Positions 51,224-60,030 of a stretch of DNA of 64,000 nt are shown piece by piece. A program made the position numbers and the translations under genes. Below the pieces are notes generated by a model that worked only from the letters and a program-made list of their open reading frames with translations, did not search any database and was not told the origin of the DNA. The stretch comes from Rhodospirillaceae bacterium (lineage in GTDB: Bacteria; Pseudomonadota; Alphaproteobacteria; Bin65): assembly GCA_011523655.1 (NCBI GenBank), contig WTGH01000010.1:1-64000 (forward strand). Direction: 5' to 3'. Each line of letters starts with the position of its first letter. Position 1 is the first letter of the stretch.

Positions 51224-52055
51224 TGCCTGCCGACTTCCCTTTCGGCTGCTGCTGTGATCTTCCAGCCGGTCCGGACCGGTCGCCGCCGCCGGCGAACCCG
51301 GGCCAGTGCGGCAGCTGTTGGCGCAAGACCCGTTCCGGTATCCGTTCGACCGCGCCGGACGCCAGCTTGCCGAGCTGGAACGGCCCGTACGCCGTGCGGA
51401 TCAGCCGGTTCGCGGTCAGCCCCAGATGGGCGCACAGCTTGCGGATTTCCCGGTTCTTGCCCTCCCGGATGCTCATGGTGAGCCAGGCGTTGGCGCCCCC
51501 GGACCGCTCGGGCTGCCGGTCGAGCCGGGCCTGGACCGGCCCGTAGCGGACACCGTCGACGGTGACGCCGTCGGCCAGCCGGGCCAGCGCGGCCTCGTCG
51601 GGCCGGCCCTTGACCCGGACCCGGTAGCGCCGGGTCCAGCCCGTCGAGGGGAGTTCGAGAAAACGGGCGAGGTCGCCGTCGTTGGTCAGCAGCAGCAGGC
51701 CCTCGGTCGTCAGGTCGAGCCGGCCGACGGTCATCACCCGCGGCAGATCCGGCGGCAGCCGGTCAAAAACGGTCGGCCGGCCCTGCGGATCGCGGTTCGT
51801 CGTCACCAGGCCCGCCGGTTTGTGGTAGCGCCACAGGGCCGGCGGCGCGCTGGCCTTCAGCGGTTGGCCGTCCACGACGATCCGGTGATGCGGCAGCACG
51901 GCGAAAGCGGGCGTGTCGAGCACGCGGCCGTCCACCGCAACCCGCCCGGCGGCGATCCAGCGCTCGGCCTCCCGGCGCGAGCACAGGCCGGCCCGCGCGA
52001 TTCGCTTGGCGATGCGCTCGCCCTTGCCGGCGCTATCGTCACTGTCTCCGGTCAT
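51198..52055 (-). CDS. rluB: 23S rRNA pseudouridine synthase, RluB/RsuA family
   Basis: A 285-residue enzyme. The N-terminal S4 domain is ERIAKRIARAGLCSRREAERWIAAGRVAVDG. The catalytic domain has WRYHKPAGLVTTNRDPQGRPTVFDRL, the Asp in VGRLDLTTEGLLLLTNDG, and SIREGKNREIRKLCAHLGL. The C-terminus is a basic, low-complexity tail. ATG 52055 was chosen; longer upstream frames lack similarity. The exact subfamily (RluB, RluE or RsuA) is not settled by sequence alone. It is coupled to rsmD. Confidence 0.88.
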   Translation of the reverse strand: MTGDSDDSAGKGERIAKRIARAGLCSRREAERWIAAGRVAVDGRVLDTPAFAVLPHHRIVVDGQPLKASAPPALWRYHKPAGLVTTNRDPQGRPTVFDRLPPDLPRVMTVGRLDLTTEGLLLLTNDGDLARFLELPSTGWTRRYRVRVKGRPDEAALARLADGVTVDGVRYGPVQARLDRQPERSGGANAWLTMSIREGKNREIRKLCAHLGLTANRLIRTAYGPFQLGKLASGAVERIPERVLRQQLPHWPGFAGGGDRSGPAGRSQQQPKGKSAGNAHRRRKP

Positions 52056-52917
52056 AGTCGAGGGCTCGCACACGCCGGGCCCATGGACAAGCCCCCGCGT
52101 TCCGCTTGAGGGAGCCGTGGACACGGCAAGTCCCTCGGATTCCTCTGCAAAGAGCCGCCCGGAAATCATTTGCGGCGGGCAACGCAATCCTGCGTGCCCT
52201 TCCATCCTTGCCGCCCTGCACTCCCCATACAGCGGGCTCCGCCGGGCCGGTCTCCAACAATATTTCCTTTTTTTCGATAATATTCCTTGACACGGGCGAT
52301 CCCGCGCCCTATATCGGCCCCGTCAATGCCCGAAGTGCGCCTGCCGCGGCCGGCCGACACCCCCCGAAAAGAAGCAAACGAAGAAACAGTCGGGAGCCCG
52401 TGCGGGACCGTTCCGTTTTTCGTCTCTCCGGCCCGCTCTCCGGCCCGCCGCCGCCAATCGGCGATCCAGGGTGCCGCCCTGTGCGCCATTGGGCCTGACG
52501 GCCGGACCCCATACGGTTCCACCCTCCGGTTCGACCCTCCGATTCCGCCGGGCCATCGCGCCCCGATCCTGCCCGGCGGTGCCGCCGCCGGTGTCGAGAA
52601 GCGCTCCCGTTCGGCCGGGAGGCTGGAAAATTTCCTATCGAGATTGATTTTGCGCATTTCCGAAAGACGTCTTTCCAACGATTCCAAAGGGTTAGGGCAG
52701 CCGGGCGCACAAAAAAAGAAAAAGAAAAAAATTGAACATTCATTCAAAATCCGGCCGTTTTCCGGCATCCGGCACGCCCTTTCGCAGAGGAATCCTTTGG
52801 GGAGGGGGATTCGATCAGTACCCAATTCGCAGAGAAATCTTCAAGGGGAGGAGCCGCGCGGCAAGTCCCGATCGCTCTGCCTTGCCGAAGTGCGGCCGGG
52901 CGGCTACTTCCCAGATC
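52056..52917. other. Long spacer before rlmN with an early promoter
   Basis: No convincing gene in 862 bases on either strand. It holds a near-consensus promoter at 52287-52315, a GC-rich middle, a purine tract of about 21 bases (52711-52731, A-runs broken by G), and an AT-richer part before rlmN. If the promoter serves rlmN, the leader is about 600 bases long. Confidence 0.5.
52287..52315 (+). promoter_or_regulatory. Near-consensus promoter with long leader
   Basis: TTGACA (52287-52292), 17-base spacer, TATATC (52310-52315). The nearest coding start downstream on this strand is rlmN at 52918. It could drive rlmN with a long untranslated leader, or an unrecognised small RNA. Confidence 0.6.
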
Positions 52918-54057
52918 ATGGACAGCATCGCGCCCGCACGGCAGGACGAACCCGCGCCGCCGCCTGTCCCCGCCGCGAACGGGGCAGGGCGGCCATCCCT
53001 GGTCGGGGCCGACATGGCCGGCCTCGGCGAAGCGGTGCGCGCCCTCGGCGAGCCGCCGTTCCGGGCGAAGCAGTTGCGGCACTGGATCTATCACCGCGGC
53101 GCGCGCGGCTTCGAGGAGATGACCAGCATTTCCAAGGCGGCTCGCGCGAAACTCGCCGAGCGCTACACGCTGGGCCGGCCGGCACCGGCGGATGCGCAGG
53201 TCTCGGCCGACGGCACGCGCAAATGGCTATTGCGTTTCCCGGACGCCAGCGAGGCGGAGATGGTGTTCATCCCGGAGGAGGACCGCGGCACGCTGTGCAT
53301 CTCGTCCCAGGTCGGCTGCACGCTCAACTGCCGCTTCTGCCATACCGGCACCCAGCCCTGGGTGCGCAACCTCGGCGCCGGCGAGATCGTCGGCCAGCTG
53401 ATGCTGGCGCGGGATGCGCTGGACGACTGGCCGTCGGGCAGGAAAGACCGGAAGATTACCAATATCGTCCTGATGGGCATGGGCGAGCCGCTCTACAACT
53501 ACGATAATGTCGCCCGCGCCGCCGGCATTATGACTGACGGCGACGGCATCGCCATTTCCCGCCGCAGGCTGACCCTGTCGACCGCCGGCGTCGTGCCGGT
53601 CATGCGGCAATGCGGCGAGGAACTGGGCGTCAACCTCGCCGTCTCGCTCCATGCCGTGACCGACGCCATCCGCGACGAGATCGTGCCGCTCAACCGGCGC
53701 TACCCGATCGCCGAACTGCTCGACGCCTGCCGCAACTATGGCGGCGTCAACAACGCAAGGCGCATCACCTTCGAATATGTCATGCTCAAGGGCGTCAACG
53801 ACAGGGACGCCGACGCGCGCGAACTGGTCCGGCTGCTGAAGGACATCCCGGCCAAGATCAACCTGATCCCGTTCAACCCCTGGCCGGGCGCGCCCTATGA
53901 ATGCTCCCGCGAGAAGCGCATCCGCGCCTTCATGACGATCTGCCTCGACGGCGGCCTGACCTGCACCGTGCGCACCCCGCGCGGCCGGGACATCATGGCC
54001 GCCTGCGGCCAACTCAAGAGCGCGAGCGAACGGAAGAGGGCGGCGGCGCGGGCGTAG
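52918..54057 (+). CDS. rlmN: Dual-specificity 23S rRNA/tRNA adenine-C2 methyltransferase
   Basis: Radical SAM enzyme of 379 residues that methylates A2503 of 23S rRNA and A37 of some tRNAs. It has [29 protein letters not shown], the radical SAM cluster [44 protein letters not shown], and the conserved C-terminal Cys in [24 protein letters not shown] 52918 fits the family start. The last 82 codons are duplicated 3.2 kb downstream as a pseudogene fragment. Confidence 0.93.
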   Translation: MDSIAPARQDEPAPPPVPAANGAGRPSLVGADMAGLGEAVRALGEPPFRAKQLRHWIYHRGARGFEEMTSISKAARAKLAERYTLGRPAPADAQVSADGTRKWLLRFPDASEAEMVFIPEEDRGTLCISSQVGCTLNCRFCHTGTQPWVRNLGAGEIVGQLMLARDALDDWPSGRKDRKITNIVLMGMGEPLYNYDNVARAAGIMTDGDGIAISRRRLTLSTAGVVPVMRQCGEELGVNLAVSLHAVTDAIRDEIVPLNRRYPIAELLDACRNYGGVNNARRITFEYVMLKGVNDRDADARELVRLLKDIPAKINLIPFNPWPGAPYECSREKRIRAFMTICLDGGLTCTVRTPRGRDIMAACGQLKSASERKRAAARA

Positions 54058-54195
54058 CGAAGCTTGCGCGACGGCAGAGTTTCGGCGGTATTGCTCATCC
54101 CGGCGATCGATTGCAGGAGTTTCAACCGTCCTTCCTGCGCTTCATCGAATGTTCGCGTTTTTGTCCTGATTGACATTTCCTTAGATGCTGCACCA

Positions 54196-54241
54196 CCCCG
54201 GCAATTTTGCTGGGGTCATCCATTTCCCGATGGCCTACCGT
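54196..54241 (+). promoter_or_regulatory. Lux-box-like operator and promoter 1 (luxR copy 1)
   Basis: Dyad CCCCGGCAATTTTGCTGGGG (54196-54215) runs into the -35-like GGGTCA (54213-54218). After exactly 17 bases follows TACCGT (54236-54241). The dyad centre lies about 42 bases before the expected transcription start. The regulator ATG is at 54303. Weak -35 and -10 elements fit an activator-dependent promoter. Confidence 0.65.
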
Positions 54242-54302
54242 TGGTCAAACCGCCACGCTCATGAGGGCTCCTGGGAGTTTCTCCGGAATTGGTAATGGAG
54301 TC

Positions 54303-55451
54303 ATGAGCAACAGAACGGCGTTCGATCGCATTCTGGCGTCGCTGTACGATGCCGCGCTCGACGACACCCGCTGGCCGGCATGTTCCGCCCTCATCGACGA
54401 GGCCTGCCGGACCAAAGGCAACATACTGGCCTTCGCCCGCGGACAATCCCCGGAAGACGTGGAAATCTACCTGGCGCCGCTCTATTACCGCGGCGAACGC
54501 CGCTACGACCTGGAGCGCGCATATTTCGACCACTACTACCCGCGGGACGAACGGATACCGCGGCTGATTCGCCTGCCCGACGGCGATGTCGTCCACGTCA
54601 CCAGCCTGTACACCGAAGAGGAGCTGAAGACGTCGGCGGCATTCAACGAGAACCTGCCCGTCGGCCAGTATCAGAATGGCGTCAACGTGCGCATGGATGG
54701 ACCGAACGGAACGCGCATCACCTGGTGCACGGCCGATCCCGTCGACGGGGAAGGGTGGTCGTTCGCCCAGACGGCGTTCATCCGGGAATTGCTGCCGCAT
54801 CTTCGCCAATACGTGATTGTCCGGCAGGTGCTCGGCGACGCTAAGGCGATGCGCGCGTCCCTTACCGAACTGCTAGACAAGAGCGGGCTCGGGATCGTCC
54901 ATCTCGACGGGCGCGGGCGGATCGTTACCGCGAACGACCGCGCAAGAGGCATCCTTCGAAAGGGCGATGCGCTCTTCGACAGGGGCGGATTTCTCCATGC
55001 CCGGTTACCCGCCGATGACGCCAGCCTTCAAGCCACCCTCGCGCGCGCGCTGCCCGGTCGGAGAGAGCCAGAGGAAAGCGGTTCGCTAGCGATCCGCCGC
55101 CCCAACCATCTGCCGGGGCTGACGGTGCACATCAACCCCGTCGGCGACGGCGAGATCGACTTCCGCCCCTGGCGCGTCGCCGCGCTCGTCTTGGTAATCG
55201 ATCAGGAGCCGAAGGGCATCGATCCCGATTTCGTGGCGGCGGTCCTCGGCCTCACCCCGGCGGAAAGCCGCGTGGCGGTGCTCCTGGCCGAGGGCAGGAC
55301 GGTCCGCGATATCGCCGCCGCGACGGGCCGCTCGGAAAAGACCGTCCGCTGGCACGTGCAGCAGATATTCGAGAAGCGGGGCATCTCCCGGCAGACCGAC
55401 CTCGTGCGGCAGGTTCTGTCGCTCGATGGCACTTCTGCTTCCGGACCCTGA
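54303..55451 (+). CDS. PAS/LuxR-type HTH transcriptional regulator, copy 1
   Basis: A 382-residue regulator. Residues 1-160 are a sensory region without a family I can name (RTAFDRILASLYDAALDDTRWPACSALIDEACRTKGN). Residues about 185-260 look PAS-like (LLDKSGLGIVHLDGRGRIVTANDRARGILRKGD). Residues about 318-375 are a LuxR/GerE HTH (GLTPAESRVAVLLAEGRTVRDIAAATGRSEKTVRWHVQQIF). No acyl-homoserine lactone domain and no luxI gene is present. A paralogue of equal length lies at 57492-58640. GGAG lies 5 bases before the ATG. A lux-box-like dyad upstream suggests autoregulation. Confidence 0.85.
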   Translation: MSNRTAFDRILASLYDAALDDTRWPACSALIDEACRTKGNILAFARGQSPEDVEIYLAPLYYRGERRYDLERAYFDHYYPRDERIPRLIRLPDGDVVHVTSLYTEEELKTSAAFNENLPVGQYQNGVNVRMDGPNGTRITWCTADPVDGEGWSFAQTAFIRELLPHLRQYVIVRQVLGDAKAMRASLTELLDKSGLGIVHLDGRGRIVTANDRARGILRKGDALFDRGGFLHARLPADDASLQATLARALPGRREPEESGSLAIRRPNHLPGLTVHINPVGDGEIDFRPWRVAALVLVIDQEPKGIDPDFVAAVLGLTPAESRVAVLLAEGRTVRDIAAATGRSEKTVRWHVQQIFEKRGISRQTDLVRQVLSLDGTSASGP

Positions 55452-55775
55452 ATTCGACCCGCACGCCGGCGGTAACAGGTCCGGCAAGCGTTTACCACGA
55501 CCTGAAGTTCAGAGGTGGCGTTCCGGGGCGGAGCGGCACTTCAGGCCGCTCGCAATAGACCGGTCCTGCCGCATATCGTCCGGATTCCCGCTATTCCTTC
55601 AGGACATTGCGCCCGAAAAAATTCTAACCGATCCCCGCAATGTTGCCGGGGTCACGATGCTGCCGAACGCCTAAGATTCACCCAACTCGCAAAGGTCGAC
55701 AATCGCACACGGCGGGAGCTTTGCGAGGACGATGTCTTTTCCATCCCATCCGGTAGCAACCAGGGAGCAGGCTCG
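55452..55775. other. Spacer between luxR copy 1 and the hydrolase
   Basis: 324 bases without a gene. The left two thirds show no clear structure. The right part holds operator-promoter 2 (55633-55677) and a leader of about 90 bases. The spacer is recognisably homologous to the one after luxR copy 2. Confidence 0.5.
55633..55677 (+). promoter_or_regulatory. Lux-box-like operator and promoter 2 (hydrolase)
   Basis: Dyad CCCCGCAATGTTGCCGGGG (55633-55651) overlaps GGGTCA (55649-55654); 17 bases later comes TAAGAT (55672-55677). The hydrolase ATG is at 55776. Same geometry as the three other sites. Confidence 0.65.
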
Positions 55776-56987
55776 ATGAACTTGGTTCGCATCGTCATTG
55801 CCGCAGCTGTTGCGCTGTCTGCGGTTGAAGTTGGTTCGACTGCCTACGCCGCCGATCCTGCTGAAAAACGGATCGATCGGAATTTCGAGCCGGGGAAGAA
55901 TCGCGGAAAGCGCATTTCGGCCATTCCCGTATCGGCGCTCCGGAAGGCCAAGGGCAGCGTGAACGTACAGATCGACGGCCGCGAACACCGGCTCGAAACC
56001 CTGACCGTCACCCCGCCGGGTTCGGGACCGTTTCCGCTCGCCGTCGTTTCCCACGGCACGCCGACGCGCGGTGGCCGGGATGCGCTTCGAAGATTGCGGA
56101 TTCGGATGTTGCTGCCGATCGCCGAGGACTTTGCCCGGCGCGGCTATAAGGCCGTCGTCTTTGCGCGTCGGGGTTATGCGTCTTCGACCGGACCTTTCGC
56201 CGAGAGCTATGGACGATGCAGCGACGCGAGCCAGGCGACTTTCTTCCATGCCGCATTCGAAGGCGCGAAGGACTTCGGCGCGGTCATCGATGCGTTCGCG
56301 CGCCGGCCCGATGTCGACGGCTCGACGATCATCGCCGCCGGCCATTCCAGCGGCGGCTTTGCTGCGAGTGCCTTGGCCATCATTCCGCCGCACGGCCTGA
56401 CCGGCATTGTCAATTTCGCAGGTGGACGCGGGGGAGCGGGCAAGGGCAGAAATTGCAGCGAAGCCGGCTTTGTCGGTGCTTTCGGCGAATTCGGCAAGGG
56501 CGCGAGAGTGCCAGCGCACTGGCTGTATTCCACGACAGACCGGCTGTTTGGGCCGGAGCTGGTCGGACGGGCCTTCGAGGCCTATGCGGGCCGCGGTGCG
56601 CCGGTCCGGCTCGACATGGTCGGCCCGCTCTGGTTTACCGGCAACGGCCATATGATTACCGCAATCGGCGCGCGCGAACTGTGGCGACCGCGGATCGACG
56701 ATTTCCTCAATGCGATCGGGGCGCAGAACTGGAAACGGGCACCCGACGACGCGGCCGTCGAGAGAGTGCCTCCTCCACCGGGCCTCGGCTCTGGATGCCA
56801 TAATTGGTGGCAACGCTATCTTGGCTACGGCGGTCACAAGGCATTCGCCACGAGCGACGACGGCCATTGCGGGCCGTCGCGATGGCACGACACTGTCGAA
56901 AGGGCGAGAGCGGCTGCGATGCGGCGCTGCGAACGGCGAGGAAGCGGATGCCGAGTCGTTTCCGTCGACGGCAAGATGGTGCGCTAG
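55776..56987 (+). CDS. Secreted alpha/beta hydrolase with C-terminal Cys-rich extension
   Basis: A 403-residue exported protein. The signal peptide is MNLVRIVIAAAVALSAVEVG with a cleavage site after AYA (about residue 25). The hydrolase core has VSHGTPTRGG, GYASSTGPFAESYGRCSD, the nucleophile elbow AAGHSSGGF (Ser near residue 190) and a late GNGHMI His. The last ~80 residues (YGGHKAFATSDDG, then ERARAAAMRRCERRGSGCRVVSVDG) look like a DUF4189-type small domain with paired Cys. GGGAG precedes the ATG. A truncated second copy of the 5' part lies at 60031-60297. Substrate unknown. Confidence 0.8.
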   Translation: MNLVRIVIAAAVALSAVEVGSTAYAADPAEKRIDRNFEPGKNRGKRISAIPVSALRKAKGSVNVQIDGREHRLETLTVTPPGSGPFPLAVVSHGTPTRGGRDALRRLRIRMLLPIAEDFARRGYKAVVFARRGYASSTGPFAESYGRCSDASQATFFHAAFEGAKDFGAVIDAFARRPDVDGSTIIAAGHSSGGFAASALAIIPPHGLTGIVNFAGGRGGAGKGRNCSEAGFVGAFGEFGKGARVPAHWLYSTTDRLFGPELVGRAFEAYAGRGAPVRLDMVGPLWFTGNGHMITAIGARELWRPRIDDFLNAIGAQNWKRAPDDAAVERVPPPPGLGSGCHNWWQRYLGYGGHKAFATSDDGHCGPSRWHDTVERARAAAMRRCERRGSGCRVVSVDGKMVR

Positions 56988-56997
56988 CGGCCGTCCA

Positions 56998-57245
56998 ACG
57001 CGCGCGAACTGGTCCGGCTGCTGAGGGACATCCCGGCCAAGATCAACCTGATCCCGTTCAACCCCTGGCCGGGCGCGCCTTACGAGTGCTCCAGCCAGAA
57101 CCGCATCCGCGCCTTCATGACGATCTGCCTGGACGGCGGCCTGACCTGCACCGTGCGCACCCCGCGCGGCCGGGACATCATGGCCGCCTGCGGCCAACTC
57201 AAGAGCGCGAGCGAGCGGAAGAGGGCAGGAGGGCAGCGGGTGTAG
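56998..57245 (+). pseudogene. Truncated duplicate of the rlmN 3' end
   Basis: The last 82 codons of rlmN are repeated with only a handful of base changes, beginning at the GCGCGCGAACTGG point that matches 53814 in the intact gene and ending at its own TAG. The radical SAM part is missing, so this cannot be functional. It marks the left breakpoint of a duplicated block that also contains the LuxR-type gene. Confidence 0.9.
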
Positions 57246-57385
57246 TGTCGACGGCGTGACGGCAGGGCTCCTGCGGTATCCCTCATCGCGGCGCTCGATT
57301 GCAGCGGTATCGATGGCCCTACCTGCGTTTCGCAGAATGCGCACGCAGGCATTTCCGACCGACTTTCCGGCGATTTCCACTCCGG

Positions 57386-57430
57386 CCCGGCAAAATTGCG
57401 GGGGTCGGACATTTCCCGATGGCCTACAGT
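57386..57430 (+). promoter_or_regulatory. Lux-box-like operator and promoter 3 (luxR copy 2)
   Basis: Dyad CCCGGCAAAATTGCGGGGG (57386-57404), GGGTCG (57402-57407), 17 bases, TACAGT (57425-57430). The following CATTTCCCGATGGCCTAC is shared with site 1. The regulator ATG is at 57492, the same distance as in copy 1. Confidence 0.65.
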
Positions 57431-57491
57431 CGAACGACCCTCCACGCCAGCAACGTGCGCCGAGAGTTTCTCCGGAAGCGAATATGGAGTC

Positions 57492-58640
57492 ATGAGCAGC
57501 AGAACGGCGTTCGACCGCATTCTGGCATCCCTGCACAACGCTGTGCTCGACGATACGCACTGGCCGGCCTGCTCAGCCCTCATCGACCAAGCCTGCCGGA
57601 CGAAGGGCAACATGCTAACCTTCGCCCGCGGGCGATCCCAGGACGAAGTGGAAATCTACTTGGCGCGCCTCTACTTCCGCGGTGAACGCAACCAGGCGTT
57701 GGAGCGCGAATATTTCGACCACTACTACCGGCGGGACGAACGGATTCCGCGCCTGATTCGCCTGCCCGACAGTGACGTTGTCCACGTCCCCAGCCTGTAC
57801 ACCGAAAACGAGCTGAAGACGTCGGCGACGTACAACGAGCATTTGCCGACAAGCCAGTTCCAGAACGGCGTTCACGCGCGCATGGATGGACCGAACGGAA
57901 CGCGCATCAACTGGTGTTCTTCCGATCCCGTCGACGGGGACAGCTGGTCGTTCGATCAGATTGCCACTATCCGGGCGCTGCTTCCCCATTTTCGCCAATA
58001 TGTAATTGTCCGGCAGGCGCTCGGCGATGCGAGGGCGCTGGGCGCGTCCCTCACCGGGCTGCTGGAGACCAGCGGCCTCGGTATCGTCCATCTCGACGGG
58101 CGCGGGCGGATCGCCACTGCGAACGACTGCGCAAGAGGCATCCTTCGAAAGGGCGAAGCGCTCTTCGACCGGGACGGATTTCTCCAAGCCCGATTTTCCG
58201 CCGACAACGCAGGCCTTCAGGCCACCCTCGCGCGCGCACTGCCCGGTTGGGGCGCCCAGGGGGAAAGCGGTTCGCTCGCGATCCACCGCGCCAACCATCT
58301 GCCGGGGCTGACGGTGCACATCAACCCCGTCGGCGACGGCGAAATCGACTTCCGCCCCTGGCGCGTCGCCGCGCTCGTCCTGGTAATCGACCAGGAGCCG
58401 AAGGGCATCGATCCCGATTTCGTGGCGGCGGTCCTCGGCCTCACCCCGGCGGAAAGCCGCGTGGCAGTGCTCCTGGCCGAAGGCAGGACGGTCCGCGATA
58501 TCGCCACCGCGACGGGCCGCTCGGAAAAGACCGTCCGCTGGCACGTGCAGCAGATCTTCGAGAAGCGCGGCATCTCCCGGCAGACCGACCTTGTGCGGCA
58601 GGTGCTGTCGCTCGACGGCGCGCCCGATTCCAGACCCTGA
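57492..58640 (+). CDS. PAS/LuxR-type HTH transcriptional regulator, copy 2
   Basis: A 382-residue paralogue of the protein at 54303-55451, colinear with it. The N-terminal sensor region has diverged (for example YFRGERNQALEREYFDHYYRRDERIPRL against YYRGERRYDLERAYFDHYYPRDERIPRL). The last ~125 residues, including the HTH, are almost identical at both protein and DNA level. The two therefore probably recognise the same operator but may sense different signals. GGAG precedes the ATG as in copy 1. Confidence 0.85.
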   Translation: MSSRTAFDRILASLHNAVLDDTHWPACSALIDQACRTKGNMLTFARGRSQDEVEIYLARLYFRGERNQALEREYFDHYYRRDERIPRLIRLPDSDVVHVPSLYTENELKTSATYNEHLPTSQFQNGVHARMDGPNGTRINWCSSDPVDGDSWSFDQIATIRALLPHFRQYVIVRQALGDARALGASLTGLLETSGLGIVHLDGRGRIATANDCARGILRKGEALFDRDGFLQARFSADNAGLQATLARALPGWGAQGESGSLAIHRANHLPGLTVHINPVGDGEIDFRPWRVAALVLVIDQEPKGIDPDFVAAVLGLTPAESRVAVLLAEGRTVRDIATATGRSEKTVRWHVQQIFEKRGISRQTDLVRQVLSLDGAPDSRP

Positions 58641-59026
58641 ATTCGATACGCGGGCCGGCATATGGGTCGGTGCCGACAGGACCGGCAGTCTTTCGCGTTA
58701 ACCCGGCATAGAGGACTCAGATTTTCAGGCGGAAAGGCACTTCTGGTCGGCTTCAGAACACGGATACCGCCATCTATCGGCCGAATTGTCGCGAGTTTTT
58801 GAGGTTTCGGCGTTAGAAATTTTTCGGCTAATCCCCGTAAAATTGCTGGGGTCACAATTCAACTGATCGCTTAGAATTTAACAACCAGGAACCCTTCGTC
58901 TGCGGCTCCTTGTCGAGCATGGGGTCTTAGCAAGGCCCCATCTCGCGCCTGCGACGCCGGCTCCGGTAAAGCCACGGCTTGCTGGACTTGGCGATGCCTG
59001 TTTCCTACTCGAACAGGAGAATTTCA
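58641..59026. other. Spacer between luxR copy 2 and the lipoprotein gene
   Basis: 386 bases without a gene. It contains operator-promoter 4 (58833-58877), and then a leader of about 140 bases with a weak hairpin (GGGGTCTTAGCAAGGCCCC near 58921). The region around the operator is homologous to the spacer before the hydrolase gene. Confidence 0.5.
58833..58877 (+). promoter_or_regulatory. Lux-box-like operator and promoter 4 (lipoprotein)
   Basis: Dyad CCCCGTAAAATTGCTGGGG (58833-58851), GGGTCA (58849-58854), 17 bases, TAGAAT (58872-58877), the best -10 of the four. The lipoprotein ATG is at 59027. Confidence 0.65.
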
Positions 59027-59932
59027 ATGAATCGCAATTCAATCGCCGCTTTGGTTACCGGTGCCAGTATGGTTCTTGCGGCATGCGGCGGAGGCGGAAC
59101 CGCTACCGACCAATCACTCATGCCCGCACCCGAAACGCCGCCGGTTCCACAAATTTCATATAGCACGATCAAGTATTCAATTCCGATCGATACAACGGTC
59201 GAAGTCTTGGATGATGAAAATAGAATTATAGGGATCATGATAGGAAATACTTTAGTGCAACACAGGCTCGGAAGTGTAAGAGGTACGTTTCAACGACCGA
59301 CTATTGGAGATATCTTGCAAGATGAGGATACCTCGCAAGATGAGAACGTTCGTGTCCGTAATGTCCATTCCCACTGGAACATGACAACTGATGAGGTTTC
59401 ACGGTATTCATATATGGAATTCGGGGCTTGGTCGAAAGTAGCACCGAAAGTCGACGGCAATGCTCAATTTGACTATCGATACGAGAGTATCGGCGGCAGC
59501 TATCTGGCGAGCCTTAACGGTGCAGCGACGCCGGTTGCAAACCTGCCGACTTCCGGGGGTGCAACCTACACGGGACAGGTTACAGGCTTCCTTCAAGGTC
59601 ATGGTGTCGATGGCCAAATTGGCAAATTCGACGGCGATGTCGACATAATTGCAGACTTTTTGGATGCCTCAATAACTATGGATATGGTTTCCACCAGAGG
59701 TAATAGCCTCGTACTCACCGGCTCAATTCAGGGAAATACCTTTTCGGGAACTCATATTGAGCGAATGAGCGACACTCCAGTACTTCAGGCCGAAGGCGCG
59801 ATGGCAAATATGAAGGGCGGTTTTTTTGGCGTGCAAGCGGGCGAGGCCGGCGGCGTCTTTGAAATTGTCGGAGGCCGCGCACAGAATCCGGGCCGCATGT
59901 TTGGGGCTTTCGGTGGGAAAAAACCAAACTAG
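59027..59932 (+). CDS. TbpB-like surface lipoprotein (Slam-dependent type)
   Basis: A 301-residue lipoprotein. The signal peptide ends in LAACGGGG with the acylated Cys near residue 19, followed by a flexible linker (PAPETPPVPQ). The C-terminal half is a probable eight-stranded barrel ending in MKGGFFGVQAGEAGGVFEIVGG and GRMFGAFGGKK. This is the hallmark GFFGP-x-A-x-E-x-GGVF...GAFGG pattern of transferrin-binding protein B, haemophilin and other Slam-exported surface lipoproteins. AGGAGA lies 7 bases upstream. Base composition is clearly more AT-rich than neighbours, suggesting recent transfer. No slam or TonB receptor gene is nearby. Confidence 0.75.
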   Translation: MNRNSIAALVTGASMVLAACGGGGTATDQSLMPAPETPPVPQISYSTIKYSIPIDTTVEVLDDENRIIGIMIGNTLVQHRLGSVRGTFQRPTIGDILQDEDTSQDENVRVRNVHSHWNMTTDEVSRYSYMEFGAWSKVAPKVDGNAQFDYRYESIGGSYLASLNGAATPVANLPTSGGATYTGQVTGFLQGHGVDGQIGKFDGDVDIIADFLDASITMDMVSTRGNSLVLTGSIQGNTFSGTHIERMSDTPVLQAEGAMANMKGGFFGVQAGEAGGVFEIVGGRAQNPGRMFGAFGGKKPN

Positions 59933-60030
59933 TTGCCGAATTGCGCATCCGGCAATTTGAGAAAGACTAATCGTTAGCGTTCGCTTGACAGGTATGGACA
60001 ACGCGCCGCAATTCCGTAGCAATCGAGGAA

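Noticed and set aside
52480-52560. tRNA-like GGTTCGACCC stretch
   Set aside because: The flanking bases do not form the T-arm, and no acceptor or anticodon arm can be built.
52711-52731. A-rich purine tract as a terminator
   Set aside because: No GC-rich stem is adjacent on the proper side for either strand, so it is not a standard rho-independent terminator.
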